The notes under the pieces: model-generated | What the model saw: the letters and a program-made list of their open reading frames with translations, nothing else | What the model was told of the DNA's origin: nothing | The model's database searches: none | Position numbers and translations under genes: made by a program | DNA from: CANHBY01 sp046342195 | GTDB lineage: Bacteria; Pseudomonadota; Gammaproteobacteria; Burkholderiales; Burkholderiaceae_C | NCBI GenBank assembly: GCA_046342195.1 | Contig: JBKDQE010000061.1 | Coordinates: forward strand, 62,001 to 126,000 | Direction: 5' to 3' | Length of the DNA stretch: 64,000 nucleotides | Part shown: positions 54,413 to 60,867 of the stretch, one piece after another | Numbering within the stretch: the stretch's first letter is position 1 | Layout of the letters: the number at the start of each line of letters is the position of its first letter

Positions 54413-55870
54413 ATGCCCCGTGCCTCCATGCTCCGTGCCTCCATGCCCCGTGCCACCAAAATTGTTGCCACCTTGGGTCCTGCGTCCAGCTCTCCAGAAA
54501 TCTTGGGGGCCATGATGCGGGCCGGGGTGGATGTGGTTCGCCTGAATTTTTCTCATGGCCAGGCCCAGGATCACATCGACCGCGCCCAACTTGTACGCAA
54601 GGTGGCCCAGGACATGGGCAAGGAAGTGGCCATCATGGCTGACTTGCAGGGCCCAAAAATTCGGGTGGGCAAATTCGAAGGGGGCAAGACTATCCTCGTG
54701 CCTGGTCAAAAGTTCATCCTTGACGCTCAGGTCAGTCTCGGCAATAACGAGCGTGCGGGCCTGGATTACAAAGAGCTTCCGCGTGATGTCAAGCCCGGAG
54801 ACACCCTGTTGTTGAATGACGGTCTGCTGCGCTTGAGGGTTGATGCCGTCAAGGGGGATGCGGTTGACACCACCGTGGTGATTGGCGGTGAGTTGTCCAA
54901 CAACAAGGGCATCAACAAAGCGGGTGGTGGCCTGACCGCTCCAGCCCTGACGGCCAAAGACATGGAAGACATCAAAACCGCGATGAGCTTTCAGTGTGAA
55001 TACCTGGCGGTGAGTTTTCCCAAAAACGCCACCGACATGGAAATGGCGCGTCAATTGGCGAATGTGGCGGGCGAGCCCTGGAAGCACAAGCCTGCCCTGA
55101 TCGCCAAAATTGAACGCAGTGAGGCCATTCCTCAACTCGAAAACATTCTCAAGGCCAGCGACGGCATCATGGTTGCCCGTGGAGACTTGGCGGTAGAAGT
55201 GGGTAACGCTGCCGTGCCGGCCCTGCAAAAGCGTATGATCAAACTCGCCCGCGAGATGGATCGGGTGGTGATCACGGCCACGCAAATGATGGAGTCCATG
55301 ATCGTCAACCCCGTCCCGACCCGGGCCGAGGTCAGCGATGTGGCCAATGCCGTCCTGGACGGCACCGATGCCGTCATGCTCAGTGCCGAAACCGCAGCCG
55401 GAAAATACCCGGTTGAAACGGTGGAAATGATGGCCAGCGTTTGTATCGAGGCCGAGTTGGCCGAACAGGTATCGCTCGACACCGATTTTCGCAACAAGAC
55501 CTTTGGCCGGATCGACCAAACCATTGCCATGGGCGCACTTTTTACCGCGCACCACTTGGGTTGCAAGGCCATCGTCGCCTTGACCGAATCCGGCTCGACG
55601 GCCCTCTGGATGAGTCGTTACAAGGTGCATGTGCCCATTTTTGCACTCACTTCACAGATCCGTACACAGCGCAAAATGGGGCTCTACCGCAATGTGCACC
55701 CGATTTTGATGCCTTTGGTGGAAGATCGTGAGCAGGCTTTGCGCGAGGCCGAAAAAGTGCTCACTGAGCGTGGTGTTTTACGGCCCGGCGACACCTATGC
55801 CATCACCTGCGGCGAGCCCATGGGGTATCCGGGGGGCACCAATATGCTCAAGGTGTGTGAGGTGTGTTGA
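54413..55870 (+). CDS. pyk: Pyruvate kinase
   Basis: Pyruvate kinase makes ATP and pyruvate from phosphoenolpyruvate. The 485-residue product has TKIVATLGPASSS, GVDVVRLNFSHGQA, IMADLQGPKIRVG, the catalytic-Lys segment ALIAKIERSEAI (near 225) and ITATQMMESMIVNPVPTRAEVSD, plus a complete C-terminal domain. The N-terminus consists of three tandem 15-bp units, each beginning with ATG; the first has AGGAG 8 bp upstream and was chosen. All three ATGs are in frame. The stop codon is followed directly by the start of a dikinase-like gene. Confidence 0.97.
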   Translation: MPRASMLRASMPRATKIVATLGPASSSPEILGAMMRAGVDVVRLNFSHGQAQDHIDRAQLVRKVAQDMGKEVAIMADLQGPKIRVGKFEGGKTILVPGQKFILDAQVSLGNNERAGLDYKELPRDVKPGDTLLLNDGLLRLRVDAVKGDAVDTTVVIGGELSNNKGINKAGGGLTAPALTAKDMEDIKTAMSFQCEYLAVSFPKNATDMEMARQLANVAGEPWKHKPALIAKIERSEAIPQLENILKASDGIMVARGDLAVEVGNAAVPALQKRMIKLAREMDRVVITATQMMESMIVNPVPTRAEVSDVANAVLDGTDAVMLSAETAAGKYPVETVEMMASVCIEAELAEQVSLDTDFRNKTFGRIDQTIAMGALFTAHHLGCKAIVALTESGSTALWMSRYKVHVPIFALTSQIRTQRKMGLYRNVHPILMPLVEDREQALREAEKVLTERGVLRPGDTYAITCGEPMGYPGGTNMLKVCEVC

Positions 55871-57904
55871 ATGCAGATCAGGCCCTGGTTGCGGTGGTGG
55901 GTTGGTCTCGCGGCCCTTGGCATCTTCGGAGTTGCCCGGGCCTTATCCGTGGCCAGCGATCCCCTCCGGGGGGCGGAACAGACCTCGCTGATGGGCGCCC
56001 CGTTGCCGATGAAGCCTTCGGGTCGGCAGATTCAGGCTCAGGGGTGGGGGTCAAAATTGGGGGCGGTTGACCCGGTGCCCTGGTTGGACTCAGTCCAAGA
56101 TCGAAAGGCCTTCGACAGAATGGCCCGTTCGGTAGGTATTTCTCACCTGTTGTTTCTGATTGACCGTAGCCGTGGCGATAAGGTGCACTTCATCAACACT
56201 CGACGCTACGCATTTCATGAGGATTTCATCAAGGCCCAATTAGGTTTGCCAGGGGTATCCAGGCAAGCGCTGGATGACAACTATCGTTCTCCGCAGCGCC
56301 GGTTTCTGATGGGAACCTTGGGCTGGCAGCCGCTGGTTCGACAGTGGAGTTTCGAATTCTGGGAAGGAGATCGCCTCACCCCTGATCTGCTTGCCTTGGC
56401 GCAGAAAACTCTGTCGGCCAAATTCTTTGAGCCCGTCGTTTTCAAGGCGAATTCGAACGATCACGAAGCCCTAGGGAGGCTGTCAGGGCAGGCCTTCTTG
56501 ACCCTGAATCAGTTGCTGGCGGGTCAAAACGTCGTTTCGATGAATGCGGGCAAGGCTCAGGGACGTCTGCGCATCGTTCGTGATGTCGCTGATCTGAACG
56601 ATCTGGAGCCCCATAACATCGTGCTGCTCCATGGGGTACCCCTGGCGATTCCTCCCGTGGCAGGTCTCGTGACCTCCGAACCATCCACCATACTTTCTCA
56701 TGTAAACCTTTTGGTCAAGGGGTGGGGCATCCCGAGTGTCTATGTGCGTGATGCGGTCACATCGATTGAGCCCCTTGCCGGGAATTGGGTGGAGCTGTCG
56801 GTGAATCGACAGGGCTATACGCTTCAGGTTGTTCCCCAGCCTCCGATGGGATCCGTCCAGGGAGTCGGAAACGATAGGGTCTGGCCGCAGCCGAAGGTGG
56901 TTGCTCTGCCCTTGTTTCCTCTCTCCCGACTGCGCGCGGTTGATCGTCAGCACTGCGGCAGCAAGGCAGCCAACCTGGGCGAGTTGAACCATGCCATTTT
57001 AATCGGTCGATTGAAGGGCGTGGCGCCCATTCCGGATGGCTTTTGCATTCCCTTCTCGGCGTTTGTTGAGTTTATGGCGAGTCCCGCCGCTCGCGAGGCC
57101 GTGGCCAAGGCTGAGAAAACGCCTGGCTTTTCGAGCGACCGTCGCGTGCGGGTGGCCGCGCTTCAAGAGCTCAGAGACACCTTGGTGAGTCTGCCTGTGC
57201 CCGCGGCTACCGCAACATCTTGGCTTGCGCAATGGGCCTCCCAGTTGGGGCGTGGAGGCGTGTTTGTTCGAAGTTCCTCGAATTCTGAAGATCTACCCCA
57301 ATTCAGTGGCGCAGGGCTTTACTCGACCGTGCCCAATGTTCTACGGGAACAGGACCTGGAGCAAGCCGTCAAGACAGTATGGGCCTCGGTTTTCAATGCC
57401 GAGGCCTACGAGGCCCGTCGTTGGGCTCACATGCCCCACGACCGTGTGATCATGGGCGTGTTCGTTCAAAGGGCGGTTTCTGCCCAGTCGTCGGGGGTCA
57501 TGGTGACTGCCAACCCCCTGGATCCGCTGGAGCGAGGCGTTTGCTTCATCTCGGCCAAGCGGGGCCTGGGGATCCGCGTGGTCGAGGGGCATCGAGTCGC
57601 CGAACAGGTTCTCTTTCGAGAGCGCGCCAATGCCATTCAGGTTCTGACCCGGTCAGATGACGACCTCGCTCTTTTGCTTGATGAGAAGGGGGGTGTTCGA
57701 GAAGAGCCTGTCGAGAAAGACCGGGCGGTCCTGACCGATGATTTGGTGCGGCGCTTGGCTCGGGTAGGCAGCCAAATCAAAAGCGTTTTCGGGGGCAAGG
57801 ATCAGGATATCGAGTGGGCAGCCGACGCCAAGGGCGTGCTTTACCTGCTTCAAGCGAGGCCCTTCGTTGATTTATCGGTCGAGCGCATGGCCATCCGGAA
57901 ATAA
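55871..57904 (+). CDS. Exported PEP/pyruvate-dikinase-like protein
   Basis: The 677-residue product looks like a phosphoenolpyruvate-synthase or glucan-dikinase relative in permuted order. A phosphohistidine swivel domain comes first, with TSEPSTILSHVNLLVKGWGIP (candidate His near 276), followed by an ATP-grasp-like nucleotide domain. That domain has GSKAANLGELNHA (near 363), PDGFCIPFSAF, VFVRSSSNSEDLPQFSGAG (near 465-483) and LYLLQARPF near the end. Residues 1-25 form a signal-like segment (basic then LAALGIFGVARAL), so export is predicted, which is odd for an ATP enzyme. The start codon directly follows the pyk stop, implying coupled translation. I do not know its substrate; an inactive or lipid/glycan-related role is possible. 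Confidence 0.7.
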   Translation: MQIRPWLRWWVGLAALGIFGVARALSVASDPLRGAEQTSLMGAPLPMKPSGRQIQAQGWGSKLGAVDPVPWLDSVQDRKAFDRMARSVGISHLLFLIDRSRGDKVHFINTRRYAFHEDFIKAQLGLPGVSRQALDDNYRSPQRRFLMGTLGWQPLVRQWSFEFWEGDRLTPDLLALAQKTLSAKFFEPVVFKANSNDHEALGRLSGQAFLTLNQLLAGQNVVSMNAGKAQGRLRIVRDVADLNDLEPHNIVLLHGVPLAIPPVAGLVTSEPSTILSHVNLLVKGWGIPSVYVRDAVTSIEPLAGNWVELSVNRQGYTLQVVPQPPMGSVQGVGNDRVWPQPKVVALPLFPLSRLRAVDRQHCGSKAANLGELNHAILIGRLKGVAPIPDGFCIPFSAFVEFMASPAAREAVAKAEKTPGFSSDRRVRVAALQELRDTLVSLPVPAATATSWLAQWASQLGRGGVFVRSSSNSEDLPQFSGAGLYSTVPNVLREQDLEQAVKTVWASVFNAEAYEARRWAHMPHDRVIMGVFVQRAVSAQSSGVMVTANPLDPLERGVCFISAKRGLGIRVVEGHRVAEQVLFRERANAIQVLTRSDDDLALLLDEKGGVREEPVEKDRAVLTDDLVRRLARVGSQIKSVFGGKDQDIEWAADAKGVLYLLQARPFVDLSVERMAIRK

Positions 57905-58257
57905 ACGAATGCAAGCCTTGGAGTCACGTTTCAATACTGTTCGTTTAATCAAAAACAGCGAATTTTTACCTTGGCGAAATCGGTTTGGGTTTCAGCATGG
58001 CTGGGGATGGATTCGGGCGCGCACGAGGCCATGGTGTTCGGCTATGGCTGGTGCAGGGCAAATGTCGGTGCTTGACCCTGCGTGGGTTTGCTTGGCCGCG
58101 GCGGCTGACGCGCAGCAGGGTCGCGGCTTCACGCAGCAAGTCAGCGAGCCATCGATGCTGATAAGACACTCTGATGTCATCGGCTTTAATTGGAAAAATC
58201 TTGCTGAGGTACTCTGACGGCTGGCCAGCCTTGGTTTGCGTAAGTCTTATCATTCTG
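57905..58257. other. Intergenic region with insertion debris
   Basis: About 350 bp. The last 100 bp are related to the inverted-repeat element family. The first 240 bp have an open plus-strand frame rich in Ala/Gln (AAAADAQQGRGFTQQ) that I do not trust as a gene. The pattern suggests the decayed end of an inserted element. Confidence 0.45.
58150..58252 (+). repeat. Truncated copy of the TAGGACTTACGCAAA-end element family
   Basis: The segment shares CATCGGCTTTAATTGG, GGTACTCTGACGGCTGG, CCTTGGTTTGCGTAAG and the right end TTTGCGTAAGTCTTAT with the copies at 12.7 and 33.9 kb. The left part is missing. Confidence 0.6.
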
Positions 58258-58629
58258 TTATTGTGCAAACTCTCCCTTTTGACGAACTAGCATACGCAAA
58301 TTTTTTAGCTTGCGAGGTTTTATTTCGCGCCACATAATTTCAGCCCCATCTTTTAGCTCTTCATAAATTGGCAGTACTTCAGTGATACCTTCAAAAACCC
58401 ATTGCACATCCAATTTCTCCGCTCCACCTAGGGATGAAGATGCCTCTTCAGCAATGGCAACTGTTTTATCATAGGCATCATCGATAGAGTCTGCTCTAAT
58501 CAAAACAGTGTTCTCCCAAGAAAGAAACCTTGTATCAGGGGCTTCCTTTTGAGCCAATGCCAACTCTACAAAACGAAGCAAGTAGGAGCATAGATACCAA
58601 CCGACAGGTGAGGTATTTTTATCGTACAT
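58258..58629 (-). CDS. DUF4288 domain protein
   Basis: The 123-residue product has the DUF4288 outline: GWYLCSYLLRFVELAL near the N-terminus, FLSWENTVLIRADSIDDAYDKTVA in the middle, then LDVQWVFEGITEVLPIYEELKDGAEI. A short basic tail follows (KPRKLKNLRMLVRQ). The function of this domain is not known; members are small cytosolic proteins scattered in accessory regions. I chose the ATG before YDKNTSPVG; an ATG seven codons upstream is possible. It is flanked on both sides by insertion debris, which suggests arrival by transfer. Confidence 0.75.
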   Translation of the reverse strand: MYDKNTSPVGWYLCSYLLRFVELALAQKEAPDTRFLSWENTVLIRADSIDDAYDKTVAIAEEASSSLGGAEKLDVQWVFEGITEVLPIYEELKDGAEIMWREIKPRKLKNLRMLVRQKGEFAQ

Positions 58630-58696
58630 GTCTCTCTGGTTCCATTTCACGGCTTTGTTTCACAATTCAAAACTTGGATGATATAAACCCCACAGA

Positions 58697-58751
58697 CTGT
58701 CGTCACGAGATTCGATCCCTCGCCCTTTGGTTCCGAATCTCGTGACGACAG
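58697..58751. repeat. Perfect 18-bp inverted repeat
   Basis: CTGTCGTCACGAGATTCG and its reverse complement enclose a 19-nt loop. No T-run follows. It lies beside the transposase remnant and may be a former element end. Confidence 0.75.
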
Positions 58752-58752
58752 G

Positions 58753-58833
58753 CTATAGCAGGGCGGCGGCCTTGAGCCGCTCGCCGGCGTACATCTTTTT
58801 GAGCCGCGCGTTCTCGGTTTGCAATTCCTTTAT
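58753..58833 (-). pseudogene. C-terminal remnant of an IS3-family OrfA transposase
   Basis: On the minus strand KELQTENARLKKMYAGERLK followed by AAALL and a stop is the leucine-zipper tail typical of IS3-family OrfA proteins. Only about 26 residues remain. The upstream part is cut off where the MITE-like element begins at 58835. No OrfB is present. Confidence 0.8.
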
Positions 58834-58834
58834 C

Positions 58835-58966
58835 AGGACTTACGCAAAACAGCCACTTTATTCCGCATTGCGAAAAATCTCGCCGCTCCTCGAAAGCAAG
58901 AATTACGTAAGTTGTTGATTTACATAGAATTTAATAATATTTAAAAGTTTCTTTTGCGTAAGTCCT
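58835..58966. mobile_element. MITE-like element with perfect 15-bp terminal inverted repeats
   Basis: AGGACTTACGCAAAA at the left end and TTTTGCGTAAGTCCT at the right end are perfect reverse complements about 130 bp apart. The interior is AT-rich, non-coding and contains ATTACGTAAGTTG. It interrupts the OrfA remnant. No clear target-site duplication was identified. Confidence 0.75.
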
Positions 58967-59018
58967 AATAAGTAGCTCGCGCCCCAAATTCGACTGGCTG
59001 CTGGCATTTTGACGCGGC

Positions 59019-60047
59019 TCAGGCCGGCTGAAGTTCTCTCACGCTGTTCACCATGGCCGCTACGGCGGGGCACATGTTGATGGGGATGATTTCTGTGTGT
59101 GCATGTTGAGGCTTCAGCACTCTGAAGAGTTCGTCCACAAAGCTGTGTCCCACGTATGGAATGCCTTCAAAATCCACCTCGGCCCGTTGAAACTGGCTGA
59201 GCCGATCCGCCACACGACGCGCCTGTGCGCGTGACTCCAATCCATTTTGGCCATTGGTGACCAGCTGAAGCGGCACCACAGTGCGTTCAAAACCATAGCC
59301 TGAGCCATTCAAGCTGAATGATTGCAACACCGAATCGAGTGTGCGCGAGGTATCCAGGCCAATTGAAAAATACACCGAAGTGCCATGATGCTTCAAAGGC
59401 CGCCCGGGCAGCCAGCCCGCGCGGTTCCATTCCCGGTGCTGAAAGGCCACGTCGTTAGCATGCAGGTCAAATACATCGGCCAGTTTGGAAGTGAAGAATA
59501 AACCTCGACCCGTATGACGTTGCGGCTGACCGGTCAGCTTGCCCTTGCTCAGTTCCAGCATGGCGGCATGAGGGTCGCCGATCGAAAAGACCTGGCTGAT
59601 CTTGTCAAACAGGCCCCGCCCATCATCGGAAACCAGTAACTGTACTTGATTGGGCGTTTGCCGCAGCGAAACCGTGACACAGCTTCCCTCGCTGTGATCA
59701 ATCGCGTTATTCACAAGCTCGCAAAAGGCATGCTGAGTCATGCGCTGAATTTGCGCTGGCAGGGTAAAGAAGGGAGCAAAATCTTGCGACCAAGGCCGGT
59801 CTTCCGTCAGGCCGGCCAATTCATAACGGCGCACCACTTGTCGCAGTAAACCCGGCTTGAAATGCGGTCGCCGTGGCGTTCCTTCATTGAGCAGCCAATT
59901 CACCGCCATCAATTTTTTGATCAATTTATGGGCGGTTTGCCGGCCAACGCCAGTTCGGCTCATGATCTCTTGAACCAGTGTGTTCGGATGCTGTACCGCG
60001 GCAGCCGTGATCCAGAGCGTCATGGAATTGATGTCGATGCGAGCCAT
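59019..60047 (-). CDS. HTH / GHKL ATPase / STAS-like (DUF4325) regulatory protein
   Basis: The 342-residue product joins three parts. First is an N-terminal winged-helix-like domain (about residues 5-75; QEIMSRTGVGRQTAHKLIKKL). A GHKL ATPase domain follows (about 95-240) with N-box ELVNNAIDHSEG (near 110), G1 DDGRGLFDKI (141-150) and G2 TGRGLFFTSKLAD (near 179). Last is a C-terminal DUF4325/STAS-like domain (about 255-335; VDFEGIPYVGHSFVDELFRV). No His-containing dimerisation domain is present, so it is more like an anti-sigma or switch-type ATPase than a sensor kinase. The start has AAAGG about 7 bp upstream. It stands alone between the insertion region and lolA. Target unknown. Confidence 0.78.
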   Translation of the reverse strand: MARIDINSMTLWITAAAVQHPNTLVQEIMSRTGVGRQTAHKLIKKLMAVNWLLNEGTPRRPHFKPGLLRQVVRRYELAGLTEDRPWSQDFAPFFTLPAQIQRMTQHAFCELVNNAIDHSEGSCVTVSLRQTPNQVQLLVSDDGRGLFDKISQVFSIGDPHAAMLELSKGKLTGQPQRHTGRGLFFTSKLADVFDLHANDVAFQHREWNRAGWLPGRPLKHHGTSVYFSIGLDTSRTLDSVLQSFSLNGSGYGFERTVVPLQLVTNGQNGLESRAQARRVADRLSQFQRAEVDFEGIPYVGHSFVDELFRVLKPQHAHTEIIPINMCPAVAAMVNSVRELQPA

Positions 60048-60249
60048 GTTCAGCCTTTCAAAAATGATTGGATCAGCGAAGCGCCAAGGCAGAGGTTCCT
60101 TTCCTGAGTATCTCGCGACAGAACATTGATAAAGGGCTGAAAAAGCAGGGGCTGGCGGGATTATTTCCACGCTTACTGAGGTGAGGCACAGGCTCTGTAT
60201 GTCAGATCAGTGAGCCAACCCGGAAAATGCTCCCTGCAATCAGTGCCGC

Positions 60250-60867
60250 TTATTGAGAAAGCACATCAGCGCCCGCCGGAACCGCAAAGAAAAAATGATC
60301 AGCGGGCCAAGAAACTGTCAGCATCCAGCCCGAAAAAGTCATGACAGAGCGCTGCCCCAAGCTGTCAAGAATTTCAAGCACTACCAGATCGTGGCCCTTG
60401 AAGCCCATATTCAAGTACTGAAATTGACTCTCTTTGATTTTCGGGGTGGCACGCACCCAACTGAGGCCCTCTTTGGTGGGTTGAGCAGACAGGTCAAAGT
60501 CTTGATCCAAAGAAGTTCCGGCCAAAAGGGCCGCGGGCGTGGCGCCCAAGGCATCTTTCAGGGCTCGGGAAGTCACCTGGTTCAGGTCGGGGTCGTACAT
60601 CCAGACCTTGCGGCCATCCGCCACGATCACCTGCTCAAAGGGTTTTTTGTACACGAAACGGAACCGGTTGGGCCGCGAAAATTCAAAATAGCCGCTGGAA
60701 GTTTTTTTCTTGGCGCCATCTGGAGATGTCACGGTTTGACTGAATTGAGCTTGACCGGCCTTGGCTTGATTGACAAAGGTTTTCAGGCTGGCAAGGCCAT
60801 CTGCCCAAGCCAAGCCACAGCATAGCGCCCAAATGACCACCCCAGCCCCAGACTGCCTTATTTTCAT
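60250..60867 (-). CDS. lolA: Outer-membrane lipoprotein carrier protein LolA
   Basis: LolA carries lipoproteins across the periplasm from LolCDE to LolB. The 205-residue product has a signal peptide (about 1-22, ending AWADG), then LKTFVNQAKAGQAQFSQTV, the conserved SGYFEFSRPNRFRF and VWMYDPDLNQVTSRAL segments and the closing beta strands. It is the second gene after ftsK, sharing a 4-bp overlap with it (ATGA), which implies translational coupling. This ftsK-lolA order is widespread. Confidence 0.95.
   Translation of the reverse strand: MKIRQSGAGVVIWALCCGLAWADGLASLKTFVNQAKAGQAQFSQTVTSPDGAKKKTSSGYFEFSRPNRFRFVYKKPFEQVIVADGRKVWMYDPDLNQVTSRALKDALGATPAALLAGTSLDQDFDLSAQPTKEGLSWVRATPKIKESQFQYLNMGFKGHDLVVLEILDSLGQRSVMTFSGWMLTVSWPADHFFFAVPAGADVLSQ

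Noticed and set aside
57967..58217. Plus-strand open frame after the dikinase gene (Ala/Gln-rich).
   Set aside because: Low-complexity translation, no ribosome-binding site and overlap with a repeat copy. It is probably element debris.
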